Shown here piece by piece: positions 33,841 through 44,065 of a stretch of DNA of 64,000 bases (position 1 is its first letter; every line of letters begins with the position of its first letter). The notes beneath the pieces were generated by a model. That model worked only from the letters and a program-made list of their open reading frames with translations. It was not told the origin of the DNA and did no database searches. The stretch lies in assembly GCF_017303215.1 (NCBI RefSeq), contig NZ_JAEMWU010000003.1, forward strand, positions 166,539-230,538. The letters are read 5' to 3'. The translations under genes and the position numbers were made by a program. The DNA comes from Microbacterium esteraromaticum. Lineage in GTDB: Bacteria; Actinomycetota; Actinomycetes; Actinomycetales; Microbacteriaceae.

Positions 33841-34923
33841 GTGACCTCTCTTGACGAGCTACCCCTCCGCGACGACCTCCGCGGACTCACCCCCTACGGC
33901 GCACCCCAGGCACCGCTGCCGATTGCGCTGAACGTCAACGAGAACACCCATCCGGTGCCCGACGAGGTCGCCGACGACATCCTCGACGAAATCGCGCGTG
34001 CACTGCGTGAGGTCAACCGCTATCCGGATCGTGAGTTCACCGCACTCCGTGAAGGCTTCGCCGAGTACCTCGGCCACGGGATCACCGCCGATCAGATCTG
34101 GGCGGGCAATGGCTCCAACGAGGTGCTCCAGCACATCCTGCAGGCCTTCAGCGGTCCGGGCCGCACAGTGTTCGGATTCGCTCCCACCTACTCGATGTAC
34201 CCGCTCCTGGCGCAGGGAACCGGCGCGCGGTGGGTTGCCGGTGCGCGCGACGACGACTACGCGCTGACGCCCGAGAGTGCCGCAGCACAGGTCGCCGAGG
34301 CTGATCCCGACGTCGTGCTGCTGTGCGCTCCCAACAACCCCACCGGCACGCCCATGGGACTCGACGTCATTGAGGCCGTCTACGAGGCCGCACGGGGTGT
34401 GGTCGTGGTCGACGAGGCCTACTTCGAGTTCGCGCCGCACGACTCGGTCTCGGCGCTCACCCTGTTGCATGGGCGGCCTCGCCTGGCGATCTCGCGCACT
34501 ATGAGCAAGGCGTTCGCCTTCGCCGGTGCGCGTGTGGGCTACCTGGCCGCCGACCCCGCGTTCATCGACGCGCTCCGACTGGTGCGTCTGCCGTATCACC
34601 TGAGCGCGATCACTCAGGCCGCCGCGATCGCCGCACTGCGCAACTCCGCCACCATGCTGCGCATGGTCGACGAGATCGTCGAGCAGCGTGACCGCATCTC
34701 GGCCACCCTCGAAGCCCTCGGCTACCAGCCGCACGAATCCTGGTCGAACTTCGTCCTGTTCGGCGGTGTCACCGACCCGCCCGCGTTGTGGCGCGCCCTC
34801 TACGATCGCGGTGTCCTGATCCGTGACGTGGGCATCCCCGGTCACCTGCGCGTCTCGGCGGGCACCGAGGCCGAGACCACCGCCTTTCTGGAAGCACTCG
34901 CGTCGATAGGATCTCCCTCATGA
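33841..34923 (+). CDS. hisC: Histidinol-phosphate aminotransferase
   Basis: A 360-residue PLP-dependent aminotransferase (fold type I) converting imidazole-acetol phosphate to histidinol phosphate. Features are [48 protein letters not shown] and the PLP lysine in [17 protein letters not shown]. The GTG start at 33841 follows TACGAT at 33829-33834 with 6-nt spacing, consistent with a leaderless operon start. hisB overlaps by 4 bp. hisD, normally the first gene of actinobacterial his operons, is not present upstream. Confidence 0.95.
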   Translation: MTSLDELPLRDDLRGLTPYGAPQAPLPIALNVNENTHPVPDEVADDILDEIARALREVNRYPDREFTALREGFAEYLGHGITADQIWAGNGSNEVLQHILQAFSGPGRTVFGFAPTYSMYPLLAQGTGARWVAGARDDDYALTPESAAAQVAEADPDVVLLCAPNNPTGTPMGLDVIEAVYEAARGVVVVDEAYFEFAPHDSVSALTLLHGRPRLAISRTMSKAFAFAGARVGYLAADPAFIDALRLVRLPYHLSAITQAAAIAALRNSATMLRMVDEIVEQRDRISATLEALGYQPHESWSNFVLFGGVTDPPALWRALYDRGVLIRDVGIPGHLRVSAGTEAETTAFLEALASIGSPS

Positions 34924-35543
34924 GCGCCCCCCGCACCGCATCGTCCGCACGCACGGCGAAGCGCACCCGCAGCACCTCCGAATCGACCGTCGAGGTCGAG
35001 GTCAACCTCGACGGCACGGGCCGCAGCGACATCGCCACCTCCGTACCGTTCTTCGACCACATGCTCACGGCGTTCGCGAAGCACTCGCTCACCGACCTCA
35101 CGGTCCGCGCCACCGGCGACACGCACATCGATGCACACCACACGGTCGAGGACATCTCGATCGTGCTCGGCCAGGCGCTCCGTGAGGCCCTCGGTGACAA
35201 GGCCGGTATCTCGCGCTACGGCGACGCACTCGTGCCGCTCGACGAAGCACTCGCCCAGGCCGTGGTCGACATCTCGGGACGGCCGTTTCTCGTGCACGAC
35301 GGCGAGCCCGCGGGCTTTGAGTTCCACCTGATCGGTGGCCACTTCACCGGTTCTCTCGTGCGTCACGTGTTCGAAGCGATCACGCTCAATGCGGGACTGA
35401 CCGTGCACGTGCGCGTGCTCGGCGGGCGCGATCCACACCACATCGCCGAGGCCGAGTTCAAGGCGTTCGCCCGGGCCTTCCGTCAGGCGAAGTCACTCGA
35501 CCCGCTCGTCGAGGGCATCCCGTCCACCAAGGGTGCGCTGTGA
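34920..35543 (+). CDS. hisB: Imidazoleglycerol-phosphate dehydratase
   Basis: A 207-residue manganese enzyme removing water from IGP to give imidazole-acetol phosphate. Metal-binding His clusters appear as [42 protein letters not shown] and [20 protein letters not shown]. The N-terminal about 20 residues (Ser/Arg/Thr-rich) are an actinobacterial addition. ATGA overlap with hisC and GTGA overlap with hisH show translational coupling. Confidence 0.96.
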   Translation: MSAPRTASSARTAKRTRSTSESTVEVEVNLDGTGRSDIATSVPFFDHMLTAFAKHSLTDLTVRATGDTHIDAHHTVEDISIVLGQALREALGDKAGISRYGDALVPLDEALAQAVVDISGRPFLVHDGEPAGFEFHLIGGHFTGSLVRHVFEAITLNAGLTVHVRVLGGRDPHHIAEAEFKAFARAFRQAKSLDPLVEGIPSTKGAL

Positions 35544-36172
35544 CCGGGCCCCACGTCGCGGTCTTCGACTACGAGTCGGGCAACGTCCACTCGGCGGTCA
35601 AGGCGTTGGCGGCCGCCGGAGCCGATGTCGAACTGACCCGCGACCGCGCCCGCGCCCTGGCCGCCGACGGGCTCGTCGTGCCCGGCGTCGGTGCATTCGC
35701 CGCGGTGCGCGACGCCCTGATCGCGCACGGCGGTGACGAGATCATCGATCGCCGCCTGGCGGGCGGGCGCGCCGTGCTCGGCATCTGCGTCGGCATGCAG
35801 ATCATGTTCGAGCATGGCGTCGAACGCGGCCAGGACTCCGCGGGGCTGGGGGAGTGGCCGGGGGCGGTCACCGAACTGGACGCCCCGGTACTGCCCCACA
35901 TGGGCTGGAACACCGTCGAGCCTGGCGAGGGATCGGTGCTGTTCCGCGGCATCGAGCACGAACGGTTCTACTTCGTGCACTCCTTCGCCGCCAAGTCGTG
36001 GGAACTCGACGTCATTCCGCCCTTCCCGCAGCCCGCGGTGACCTGGGCGACGCACGGCGAGCGGTTCATCGCCGCCGTCGAGAACGGGCCGCTCTCGGCC
36101 ACGCAGTTCCACCCCGAGAAGTCCGGCGAAGCCGGCATCCGACTCCTGCGCAACTGGGTCGAATCCCTCTGA
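35540..36172 (+). CDS. hisH: Imidazole glycerol phosphate synthase, glutaminase subunit
   Basis: A 210-residue class I glutamine amidotransferase. The nucleophile Cys lies in [10 protein letters not shown], the catalytic His in TQFHPEKSG with Glu two residues on, and the oxyanion strand in [10 protein letters not shown]. It supplies ammonia to HisF, the cyclase subunit, whose gene is not found downstream here. The GTG start overlaps the hisB stop codon. An 88-bp gap separates it from priA. Confidence 0.95.
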   Translation: MTGPHVAVFDYESGNVHSAVKALAAAGADVELTRDRARALAADGLVVPGVGAFAAVRDALIAHGGDEIIDRRLAGGRAVLGICVGMQIMFEHGVERGQDSAGLGEWPGAVTELDAPVLPHMGWNTVEPGEGSVLFRGIEHERFYFVHSFAAKSWELDVIPPFPQPAVTWATHGERFIAAVENGPLSATQFHPEKSGEAGIRLLRNWVESL

Positions 36173-36260
36173 CCCCGCACAGGGTTTGAGGACTTCGTCG
36201 CCGAAGACTACTCTCGTCTCTCGTGCCCGACCGGGCCGCCCTACCCTCCACAAGGAAGCC

Positions 36261-37007
36261 ATGAACGATTTCGCACAGTCACCAGCCCTGATCCTGCTGC
36301 CCGCCGTGGACGTGGCCGGCGGAAAGGCGGTGCGACTCACCCAGGGCGAGGCGGGCACCGAGACCAACTACGGCGACCCCGTCGACGCGGCAGGCGAGTT
36401 CGTCGACGCCGGCGCGCAGTGGATCCACCTCGTCGACCTCGACGCGGCCTTCGGCCGGGGCAGCAACAGCTCGATCCTGCGCAAGGTCATCAAGCAGTAC
36501 CGCGGCATCAACATCGAGGTCTCGGGCGGCATCCGCGATGACGCGAGCCTCGAAGCGGCGCTGGAGTCGGGCGCGGCCCGTATCAACCTCGGCACCGCGG
36601 CGCTGGAGAACCCCGAGTGGGCCGCCGACGTCATCAGCCGCTACGGCGAGGCCGTCGCCGTCGGACTCGACGTGCGCGGCACGACCCTCGCGGCACGCGG
36701 CTGGACCAAGGAAGGCGGCGACATCTGGGAGGTGCTCGAGCGCCTCGAAGAGGCCGGCTGCAGCCGCTACGTCGTCACCGACGTCACCAAGGACGGCACG
36801 CTGCGCGGACCCAACCTCGATCTGCTGCGGGAGATCACCGCGCGCACACCGAAGCCCGTGATCGCCTCGGGCGGCGTCTCCAGCCTCGACGACATCGCCG
36901 CACTGCGCGAGCTCGTCCCGCTGGGTGTCGAGGGCGCGATCGTCGGCAAGGCGCTCTACGCCGGACAGTTCACCCTCGCCGAGGCTCTGGATGTCGCAGG
37001 GGACTGA
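36261..37007 (+). CDS. priA: ProFAR isomerase, PriA-type (bifunctional HisA/TrpF)
   Basis: A 248-residue (beta/alpha)8 isomerase. [19 protein letters not shown] at the N-terminus with Asp16-type base, a phosphate-binding [12 protein letters not shown], the second catalytic Asp in [14 protein letters not shown] and [12 protein letters not shown] match the actinobacterial PriA form. PriA serves both histidine and tryptophan pathways when trpF is absent. The TrpF activity is known for the family and inferred here. The AAGGAAG Shine-Dalgarno at 36252 decides the start. Its stop overlaps the start of the SseB-like gene by 17 bp. Confidence 0.93.
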   Translation: MNDFAQSPALILLPAVDVAGGKAVRLTQGEAGTETNYGDPVDAAGEFVDAGAQWIHLVDLDAAFGRGSNSSILRKVIKQYRGINIEVSGGIRDDASLEAALESGAARINLGTAALENPEWAADVISRYGEAVAVGLDVRGTTLAARGWTKEGGDIWEVLERLEEAGCSRYVVTDVTKDGTLRGPNLDLLREITARTPKPVIASGGVSSLDDIAALRELVPLGVEGAIVGKALYAGQFTLAEALDVAGD

Positions 37008-37785
37008 CGACGCCTGCGACCACGGTGCCCCCGCTGACTCGGCGGGCGTGCCGTGGGAGGGGCGCAGTTTCGAGACCAACCCCCACGCCGCCGACGACGG
37101 ATCCGCCGACCCTGCGCTGCTCGCCGCTTTGCGGCGATTCCGCTCGGGCGAGGGGTCGCAGGTCGAGGTCGTCGATGCGTTGCGAAGCGCCCGCGTGCTC
37201 GTACCGCTGGTCGCCGAGCGCGGCGATGAGGGCGTCGGGCCGACCGGACTGAAGGTCGACAAGACCCAGGAGCTCTCGATCGTCACCGTAGCCGCCCCCG
37301 ACGGGCGTCGCGTGCAGCCGGTCTTCTCGTCCGTCGACACGATGCGGCGCTGGGACGCTCAGGCCCGGCCGATCCCGGTCGAGGCCGTGCGCGTCGCGCT
37401 GTCGGCGTCGAGCGAGCAGACCGATCTGATCGTGCTCGATCCGGCATCCGACACCGAGTTCGTCGTGCGCCGCCCCGCGATCTGGGCGATGGCGCAGAGC
37501 CAGCCGTGGGAGCCCAGCTTCCTGTCGCCGGAGGTGTTCACGGCCCTGCGTGAGAGCATCGCGCACGAACTGGCCGTCATCGATGTGTCCATCGCGTCGG
37601 GGGACGCGGATGCCCGCATGCGCGGCCCCGAACTGATCGTCACGCTGACGCTGATCGACGGCCTGGACCGCGAGACTCTGGACGCCGTGCTGGCGCGGCT
37701 GGCTCAACGGTGGGCGGCCGATGACCGCATGGCGGTTCTGGTCGACTCGCTCACCGTCAAGCTCACACGCTCCGAGGTCAGTTGA
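36991..37785 (+). CDS. SseB family protein
   Basis: A 264-residue protein with two SseB-like halves. The first includes [25 protein letters not shown] and [13 protein letters not shown]; a second segment contains [19 protein letters not shown]. SseB-like proteins are widespread in actinobacteria, often beside priA/hisA and infC, without a defined biochemical role. The ATG at 36991 lies inside the end of priA (17-bp overlap), implying coupled translation. At its 3' end it overlaps the convergent DUF1844 gene by 8 bp. Confidence 0.82.
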   Translation: MSQGTDDACDHGAPADSAGVPWEGRSFETNPHAADDGSADPALLAALRRFRSGEGSQVEVVDALRSARVLVPLVAERGDEGVGPTGLKVDKTQELSIVTVAAPDGRRVQPVFSSVDTMRRWDAQARPIPVEAVRVALSASSEQTDLIVLDPASDTEFVVRRPAIWAMAQSQPWEPSFLSPEVFTALRESIAHELAVIDVSIASGDADARMRGPELIVTLTLIDGLDRETLDAVLARLAQRWAADDRMAVLVDSLTVKLTRSEVS

Positions 37786-38164
37786 CCGGGCCGGTCCACT
37801 TCTCGCCGGGGCCCTTGCCGATCGGGTCCGGGATGACCGATGCCTCACGGAAGGCCAGCTGAAGCGAGCGCAGACCGTCGCGCAGCGGGCTGGCGTGCGC
37901 GCTGCTGATCTCGGGCGCCCCGGCGGTGATGAGCCCGGCGAGGGCGTTGATGAGCTTGCGGGCCTCGTCGAGGTCGAGCTGCTTCTCGGGGTCATCCGCC
38001 AGGCCGAGTTTCACGGCGGCCGCGCTCATCAGGTGAACAGCGGTCGTGGTGATCACCTCGACCGCGGGAACGTCGGCGATGTCGCGTCCCGCGGCGGTCG
38101 CTGCCTGCTCCTGCTCGGCCCAGGTGTCGAGGCGGTGGTCGTGGGGCTCAGCAGGAATCGTCAC
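37778..38164 (-). CDS. DUF1844 family protein
   Basis: A 128-residue protein. The core [20 protein letters not shown], then [17 protein letters not shown], is the helical DUF1844 pattern, typically encoded next to infC in actinobacteria. The chosen GTG start at 38164 gives a normal N-terminus. The longer frame upstream would overlap the infC promoter (TAGACT at 38182-38187). The function of the family is unknown. Confidence 0.82.
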   Translation of the reverse strand: MTIPAEPHDHRLDTWAEQEQAATAAGRDIADVPAVEVITTTAVHLMSAAAVKLGLADDPEKQLDLDEARKLINALAGLITAGAPEISSAHASPLRDGLRSLQLAFREASVIPDPIGKGPGEKWTGPVN

Positions 38165-38181
38165 TTCGTGTTGCTTTCTGT

Positions 38182-38405
38182 TAGACTTCTGCGGGCTCCG
38201 GAGCGTCACGCTCCGGCACGAAAGAGGATCCAATCCCACCCGCGCTTGCCGTTCCAGGCTACCGGGTTCTGCACCCCGCCGGTTTCGGTGGAAAGGGTGT
38301 GACAAGCCGGTGCATCTGAAGCATCGGCGGGTGGGGGAACTCCGAATTCGCCCGAGGCGTCAACAGCGACTCGGTGGCCGACAACCCACGTCTAAGGAGC
38401 TCCGC
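38182..38405 (+). promoter_or_regulatory. infC promoter and structured leader
   Basis: A TAGACT -10 box at 38182-38187 is followed by about 210 nt of leader before infC. An 8-bp perfect hairpin (CCGGAGCG, loop TCA, complement) lies at 38198-38216. Long leaders upstream of infC-rpmI-rplT are classic sites of L20- or transcription-attenuation control (Rfam L20_leader type in Bacillus). Which mechanism applies here cannot be told from one sequence. Confidence 0.55.
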
Positions 38406-39011
<606 letters not shown>

Positions 39012-39085
39012 GCCGCCCCCCAGTCTCCCGCTTGCGAGCGGGTATCCACCGTCGCCCGCCAGGGCGCCACACGAAGGAAGAGAAG

Positions 39086-39283
39086 ATGCCGAAGCAGAAG
39101 ACCCACTCGGGTGCGAAGAAGCGCTTCAAGATCACCGGCAGCGGAAAGCTGAAGAAGCAGCAGGCCGGTATGCGCCACAACCTCGAGCACAAGTCGAGCC
39201 GTCGCACCCGCCGCCTGAACCAGGACCAGGTGCTCTCGAAGGCCGACTCCAAGGTCGCGAACAAGCTTCTCGGTCGCGGCTGA
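39086..39283 (+). CDS. rpmI: 50S ribosomal protein L35
   Basis: A 65-residue basic protein: [20 protein letters not shown], then [15 protein letters not shown], and the tail [11 protein letters not shown]. This is the complete L35 length. A GAAGGAAGAGAAG purine-rich Shine-Dalgarno lies immediately upstream. The gap of 74 bp from infC contains an ATG-lacking spacer. It belongs to the infC-rpmI-rplT operon. Confidence 0.97.
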   Translation: MPKQKTHSGAKKRFKITGSGKLKKQQAGMRHNLEHKSSRRTRRLNQDQVLSKADSKVANKLLGRG

Positions 39284-39319
39284 GCCCCGCCCGAGCGTAC
39301 GGAATAGGAATACACGAAA

Positions 39320-39706
39320 ATGGCAAGAGTCAAGCGCGCGGTAAACGCGCAGAAGAAGCGTCGCGTCATCCTCGAACGCGCCTCGGGTTACCGTGGCCAG
39401 CGTTCGCGCCTCTACCGCAAGGCGAAGGAGCAGGTCACCCACTCGCTCGTCTACGCGTACCGTGACCGTCGCAAGCGCAAGGGCGACTTCCGTCGTCTGT
39501 GGATCCAGCGCATCAACGCCGCTGCCCGCCAGAACGGCATCACGTACAACCGCTTCATGCAGGGTCTGGGCCTGGCCGGTGTGCAGGTCGACCGCCGTAT
39601 GCTCGCCGAGCTCGCCGTGACCGACGCCGCCGCATTCGCGTCGCTGGTCGAGACCGCGAAGAACGCTCTGCCCTCGGACGTCAACGCTCCGAAGTCGGCT
39701 GCCTGA
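39320..39706 (+). CDS. rplT: 50S ribosomal protein L20
   Basis: A 128-residue protein matching L20 throughout: [59 protein letters not shown] and [12 protein letters not shown]. The long N-terminal helix binds 23S rRNA early in assembly. It is the last gene of the operon and is followed by a strong hairpin terminator. Confidence 0.97.
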   Translation: MARVKRAVNAQKKRRVILERASGYRGQRSRLYRKAKEQVTHSLVYAYRDRRKRKGDFRRLWIQRINAAARQNGITYNRFMQGLGLAGVQVDRRMLAELAVTDAAAFASLVETAKNALPSDVNAPKSAA

Positions 39707-39723
39707 GCATCCGCTCTTCATGC

Positions 39724-39757
39724 AAACGGGCGTCTCCCCTCGGGGAGGCGCCCGTTT
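39724..39757 (+). terminator. Terminator after rplT
   Basis: A 16-bp stem with one G-U pair (AAACGGGCGTCTCCCC / GGGGAGGCGCCCGTTT) and a 2-nt inner loop begins 18 bp after the rplT stop. The A-rich and T-rich flanks let it act as an intrinsic terminator. Confidence 0.85.
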
Positions 39758-39798
39758 CGCGTCCCGGGGCATCCGCGGCGCGCCGATAGACTGATGCC

Positions 39799-40605
39799 GT
39801 GCTGGAGAATCCTCGCTCGCCCCGTGTCCGCGCTGTCGCCAAGCTCTCCAAGCGCAGTGCGCGCGTCGAGACCGGTCTGTTCCTGCTGGAGGGGCCGCAG
39901 GCGGTCCGTGAGGCATTGCGGTACGTGCCCGGTGCGATCGTCGAGCTCTACGCGACGCCGACGGCGTGGGAACGGCACGCCGACATCCGTCAGCTGGTCG
40001 CCGAGCACGAGGTCCCGTTCGACTACGTGACCGAGGACGTGCTCGACGCGATGGCCGACACCGTGACCCCGCAGGGGCTGATCGCGGTGGCCCGCCAGAC
40101 CCCGACCGCTGTGAAGGACATCTTCGCGGCGTCCCCGCGCCTGATCGCGATCTGCGAAGAGGTGCGCGACCCGGGCAATCTCGGCACGATCATCCGTGCG
40201 GCGGACGCCGCAGGGGCGGATGCTGTCGTGCTGACCGGCCGCACCGTTGATCCCTACAACCCGAAGGTCGTCCGCTCGACCACGGGCTCGCTGTTCCACC
40301 TGCCGATCTCGGTGGGAGGCGACCTCGCCGACGTCGTGAGCCGCGCGCACGCGGCCGGACTGCAGGTGCTCGCCGCCGATGTGGGCGGGGGCGATCTGTT
40401 GTCTGCGCGCGCCGACAACACGCTCGCCAAGCCGACCGCCTGGTTGTTCGGCAACGAGGCGCGGGGACTCGAAGCGGATGCCCGCGGGCTCGCCGACCAG
40501 GCACTGAAACTGCCGATCTACGGGCAGGCCGAGTCGTTGAACCTCGCGACCGCCGCGAGCGTGTGCCTGTACGAGAGCGCGTTCGCGCAGCGCGCCGAGC
40601 ACTGA
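39799..40605 (+). CDS. SpoU/TrmH family RNA 2'-O-ribose methyltransferase
   Basis: A 268-residue SPOUT-class enzyme. The N-terminal substrate-binding domain (LENPRSPRVRAVAKL, FLLEGPQAVREALR) precedes the knotted SAM domain with motif 1 EEVRDPGNLGTIIRAADAAG, motif 2 LFGNEARGLE and motif 3 LPIYGQAESLNLATAASVCL. It modifies 23S rRNA or tRNA; members at this location upstream of pheS are TsnR/RlmB-like. The GTG start follows TAGACT at 39787-39792 by 6 nt. In relatives it is directly followed by pheST; here an ABC transporter operon lies between. Confidence 0.92.
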   Translation: MLENPRSPRVRAVAKLSKRSARVETGLFLLEGPQAVREALRYVPGAIVELYATPTAWERHADIRQLVAEHEVPFDYVTEDVLDAMADTVTPQGLIAVARQTPTAVKDIFAASPRLIAICEEVRDPGNLGTIIRAADAAGADAVVLTGRTVDPYNPKVVRSTTGSLFHLPISVGGDLADVVSRAHAAGLQVLAADVGGGDLLSARADNTLAKPTAWLFGNEARGLEADARGLADQALKLPIYGQAESLNLATAASVCLYESAFAQRAEH

Positions 40606-40691
40606 TCGGCGCCATCGCGCCGCCGATCACGAAACGATAAAGACCACGACGACCCCCTGTGCTGTCGAGGCCCCGGCCCTAGAGTTGGGCC

Positions 40692-41441
40692 ATGGCAGAG
40701 AGCAGAGACGCCCTCGTGGTCGTCGAGAACGTCCAGAAGCACTACGGCGACTTCCAGGCGCTGACCGACATCAACCTCACGGTCGACCGCGGTGAGGTCG
40801 TCGTCGTCATCGGACCGTCAGGCTCGGGTAAGTCCACGCTCTGCCGCACCATCAACCGGCTGGAGACGATCACCAGCGGCGAGATCCGCATCGACGGTAA
40901 AGTGCTGCCCGCCGAGGGCAAGGCGCTCGCGCACCTGCGCGCCGAGGTCGGCATGGTCTTTCAGTCGTTCAACCTGTTCGCGCACCTGACGATCCTTGAG
41001 AACGTCACGCTCGGCCCGATCAAGGTCCGCGGCCTCAAGAAGGCGGATGCCGAGAAGGAGGCCATGGCGTTGCTGGAGCGCGTCGGGGTCGCCGAGCAGG
41101 CGCGCAAGCTTCCTGCGCAGCTGTCGGGTGGACAGCAGCAGCGTGTCGCGATCGCCCGTGCCCTGGCGATGCGCCCGAAGGTCATGCTCTTCGATGAGCC
41201 CACCAGCGCCCTGGACCCCGAGATGATCACCGAGGTGCTCGACGTGATGATCGGGCTCGCCAACGAGGGTATGACGATGATCGTCGTCACTCACGAGATG
41301 GGCTTCGCGCGCAAGGCGGCCAACCGGGTCGTGTTCATGGCCGATGGGCAGATCGTCGAGCAGGCCACGCCCGAGCAGTTCTTCACGAACCCGCAGAGCG
41401 CGCGCGCCAAGGACTTCCTCTCCAAGCTGCTCACCCACTGA
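40692..41441 (+). CDS. gluA: Amino acid ABC transporter ATP-binding protein (GluA-like)
   Basis: A 249-residue PAAT-family ATPase. Walker A is [10 protein letters not shown]-loop [13 protein letters not shown], signature [15 protein letters not shown] and Walker [15 protein letters not shown]. The polar amino-acid family specificity follows from [13 protein letters not shown] and [16 protein letters not shown]. It powers the permeases encoded at 42453-44023. TAGAGT at 40680-40685 lies 6 nt before the ATG, marking the operon promoter. The symbol is by analogy with the Corynebacterium glutamate system; substrate is inferred. Confidence 0.92.
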   Translation: MAESRDALVVVENVQKHYGDFQALTDINLTVDRGEVVVVIGPSGSGKSTLCRTINRLETITSGEIRIDGKVLPAEGKALAHLRAEVGMVFQSFNLFAHLTILENVTLGPIKVRGLKKADAEKEAMALLERVGVAEQARKLPAQLSGGQQQRVAIARALAMRPKVMLFDEPTSALDPEMITEVLDVMIGLANEGMTMIVVTHEMGFARKAANRVVFMADGQIVEQATPEQFFTNPQSARAKDFLSKLLTH

Positions 41442-41473
41442 CTCCCGTCCACACATCCCATAAGGAGACGCAC

Positions 41474-42385
41474 ATGCGACGTACACGCACACTGGCAGGA
41501 ATCGGCATCGCAACGGTGGCGTTGTTCGCCCTGACCGCCTGCAACAGCGGAACCCCGTCGGACCCCGGTGGCGACGGCGGCGATGGCGGCGACGCCGGAT
41601 CATCCACGCCGTGGGAGGTCGCGACGGATGTCAGCCTCGACGGCAGCCCGACTTTCGACGCGATGGTCGAGCGCGACGGCGTCATCATCGGCGTCAAAGA
41701 AGATCAGCCCGGCCTGGGCTACCTCGACGTGACCTCGGGCGATCGCACGGGATTCGACGTCGACATCGCACGCTGGATCGCGGCGTCGCTCGGCTTCGAT
41801 GAGGACCAGATCGAGTTCAAGCCGATCGCCTCGGCCAACCGCGAGCAGGCCATCGTCAACGGCGACATCGACTACTACGTCGGCACGTACTCGATCAACG
41901 ACAAGCGCAAGGAGCAGATCGACTTCGCGGGACCGTACTTCGTCACGGGTCAGGGGTTGCTGGTCGCGAAGGACGCGCCGGAGGCGACCAAGCTCGAGGA
42001 CTTCAACGGCAAGACCGTCTGCTCGGCGACAGGCTCCACGCCGATCCAGAACATCAAGGCGAACTTCCCCGACATCAAGACGCAGGAGTACGATCTCTAC
42101 TCCGCCTGCGTCGAAGACCTGATCAGCGGCAAGGTCGATGCTGTGACCACCGACCAGGCCATCCTGATCGGCTACGCGGCGCAGTACCCCGATGACGTCA
42201 AGGTCACGGGTGGACTGTTCACCGAAGAGCGCTACGGCGTCGGTCTACCCAAGGGCGATGACGTGCTGCGCGACCACATCAACACGCTGTTCACCGATGG
42301 CGGCGATGTCTGGCAGCAGATTTTCGACAACAACCTCGGCGACTCGGGCATCCAGGTCGAGCAGCCTGCGGTCGACGCGTACTGA
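41474..42385 (+). CDS. gluB: Amino acid ABC transporter substrate-binding lipoprotein (GluB-like)
   Basis: A 303-residue periplasmic-type binding protein anchored as a lipoprotein. The signal peptide ends in lipobox LTAC with Cys23, followed by a Gly/Asp/Ser-rich linker. The type II SBP fold carries VIIGVKEDQPGLGYLDV, TGFDVDIARWIAASLGFD, the hinge DYYVGTYSINDKRKEQIDFA and GVGLPKGDDVLRDH. It resembles glutamate-binding GluB. Two cysteines within the second lobe (TVCSATGS, SACVEDL) may form a disulfide. A strong hairpin lies just downstream. Confidence 0.93.
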   Translation: MRRTRTLAGIGIATVALFALTACNSGTPSDPGGDGGDGGDAGSSTPWEVATDVSLDGSPTFDAMVERDGVIIGVKEDQPGLGYLDVTSGDRTGFDVDIARWIAASLGFDEDQIEFKPIASANREQAIVNGDIDYYVGTYSINDKRKEQIDFAGPYFVTGQGLLVAKDAPEATKLEDFNGKTVCSATGSTPIQNIKANFPDIKTQEYDLYSACVEDLISGKVDAVTTDQAILIGYAAQYPDDVKVTGGLFTEERYGVGLPKGDDVLRDHINTLFTDGGDVWQQIFDNNLGDSGIQVEQPAVDAY

Positions 42386-42392
42386 ACGACAT

Positions 42393-42425
42393 CTGCGGGG
42401 GCGCGGATGCATCGCGCCCCCGCAG
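42393..42425 (+). terminator. Intra-operonic hairpin between gluB and gluC
   Basis: A perfect 13-bp stem (CTGCGGGGGCGCG / CGCGCCCCCGCAG) with a 7-nt loop starts 8 bp after the gluB stop. No U-tract follows. It probably attenuates or protects the upstream transcript so that binding protein exceeds permease. Confidence 0.7.
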
Positions 42426-42452
42426 CATCATCCGACGGAGGAATGAGAAGAC

Positions 42453-43109
42453 GTGGACGTCATCTTCGGCAACCTCGACCTGTGGAGCGAGGCGCTGACC
42501 AACACCCTGCTGGTGTTCGTGTTCGGAGGGATTATCGCCCTCGTTCTCGGCATCATCGTCGGCGCGATGCGCGTCTCGCCGGTGCCGATCGCGCGAGGAG
42601 TGGGCACGGTCTATGTCAACCTCGTTCGGAACACCCCTCTGACCCTGGTGTTCTTCTTCTTCGTGTTCGGATATCCGCAGTTGGGACTGCCCCCGCTATC
42701 GAACACCGTGCTCGGCATCCTGGCGATCGGCATCTACACCGCGACCTATGTCGCTGAGGTGCTGCGTGCGGGTATCAACACCGTGCACGTCGGGCAGGCC
42801 GAAGCTGCGCGTGCGATCGGCCTGCCGTTCGGGCAGGTGATGACACTCGTGGTTCTGCCGCAGGCGTTCCGGTCCGTCGTGCCGCCGATGATGAGCGTGT
42901 TCATCGCGCTGCTCAAGAACACCACGGTGGCCGCCGGCTTCGCGATCTCCGAGCTCGCCGCACTGCGCGCCACCATCAACGATGCGCCTGACCGGCCCGG
43001 TAACCCCATGGAAGTGCTGCTGTGGGTGGCGGTGGTCTTCGTCGCGCTCGTGCTATTGATGAGCTGGGCGCAGCGAACGCTTGAGAACAAGTGGAGGATC
43101 GCACGATGA
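42453..43109 (+). CDS. gluC: Amino acid ABC transporter permease (GluC-like)
   Basis: A 218-residue HisM/GlnP-type permease with five TM helices. NTLLVFVFGGIIALVLGIIV opens the protein. The EAA loop appears as AARAIGLPFGQVMTLVVLPQ, and YVNLVRNTPLTLVFFFFVFG is typical of polar amino-acid uptake permeases. The GTG start at 42453 follows a GGAGGAATGAGAAG Shine-Dalgarno. It overlaps gluD by 4 bp. Confidence 0.92.
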   Translation: MDVIFGNLDLWSEALTNTLLVFVFGGIIALVLGIIVGAMRVSPVPIARGVGTVYVNLVRNTPLTLVFFFFVFGYPQLGLPPLSNTVLGILAIGIYTATYVAEVLRAGINTVHVGQAEAARAIGLPFGQVMTLVVLPQAFRSVVPPMMSVFIALLKNTTVAAGFAISELAALRATINDAPDRPGNPMEVLLWVAVVFVALVLLMSWAQRTLENKWRIAR

Positions 43110-44023
43110 CTTCCGTCCTTTACGACGTACCCGGACCGCGTGCGATCGCCCGCAACCGGGTACTGGCAGCGGTCACGGTGCTCCTCGTGCTCGCCGTGAT
43201 CGGCTTCATGACTTACCGGCTCTGGGAGTCTGGCCAGTTCGAGGCGTCGAAGTGGTACGTGTTCACCTTCAGCAACGTGTGGATGAGCATTCTTGAGGCG
43301 CTCGGCAACACGCTGGCCGCGTTCGCGCTGGCCGCAGTGCTGAGTCTTGTTCTGGGTCTTGTGCTGGCGATCGGGCGTCTGTCAGACCACGCCTGGATCC
43401 GTGTGCCGGTGACCGCAGTCACAGAGCTGCTGCGAGCGGTACCGGTTCTGGTCATGATGATGCTGCTCTACTACGGTCTTCCCGTCGTCGGCGTCAAGAT
43501 GGAGCCCTACTGGGCGGTTGTACTGGCACTGATGGCGTACAACGGTTCCGTGCTGGCCGAAGTCTTCCGAGCGGGAATTGAATCCTTGCCACGTGGACAG
43601 AAGGAAGCCGGCTACGCGATCGGTCTGCGCAAGAGCGGAGTGATGCGGCTGATCCTCTTCCCGCAGGCTGTGCGGGCGATGCTTCCGGTCATCGTCGCTC
43701 AGCTCGTCGTGACCATGAAAGACACGGCACTGGGATTCATCATCACCTACCCCGAGTTGCTCTACTACGCCAAGCTGCTCAGCTCGCAGCAGGGGCGCCC
43801 GATCCTGCAGTCCGCCTTCGTCATCGGTGGCATCTACATCGTGATGTGTCTGATTCTCTCGGGCATCGCGAAGTGGCTCGAGATCCGCACACGCCGCTCG
43901 CCGAAGGACAAGGTGCTGGAAGCCGAGGCGGCCGTGCTCATGCACGAAGGAACCGACACCGAACTTCTGGTCGCCCAGGGGGACGGCAAGCGGGGACGGC
44001 GGCTGGGTCGGGACCGACGCTGA
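43106..44023 (+). CDS. gluD: Amino acid ABC transporter permease (GluD-like)
   Basis: A 305-residue permease. An N-terminal extension of about 60 residues holds one extra TM helix (RVLAAVTVLLVLAVIGFMTY). The core follows with WMSILEALGNTLAAFAL, LLRAVPVLVMMMLLYYG and the EAA loop GYAIGLRKSGVMRLILFPQ. A charged tail ends the protein (KRGRRLGRDRR). The ATG at 43106 overlaps the gluC stop (ATGA); a GTG 15 bp upstream is an alternative. With GluC it forms the heterodimeric channel of the transporter. Confidence 0.92.
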   Translation: MTSVLYDVPGPRAIARNRVLAAVTVLLVLAVIGFMTYRLWESGQFEASKWYVFTFSNVWMSILEALGNTLAAFALAAVLSLVLGLVLAIGRLSDHAWIRVPVTAVTELLRAVPVLVMMMLLYYGLPVVGVKMEPYWAVVLALMAYNGSVLAEVFRAGIESLPRGQKEAGYAIGLRKSGVMRLILFPQAVRAMLPVIVAQLVVTMKDTALGFIITYPELLYYAKLLSSQQGRPILQSAFVIGGIYIVMCLILSGIAKWLEIRTRRSPKDKVLEAEAAVLMHEGTDTELLVAQGDGKRGRRLGRDRR

Positions 44024-44065
44024 ACGGAACGGCCGGTCGTCGCCGCGCCGGTAGACTCTGATCTC

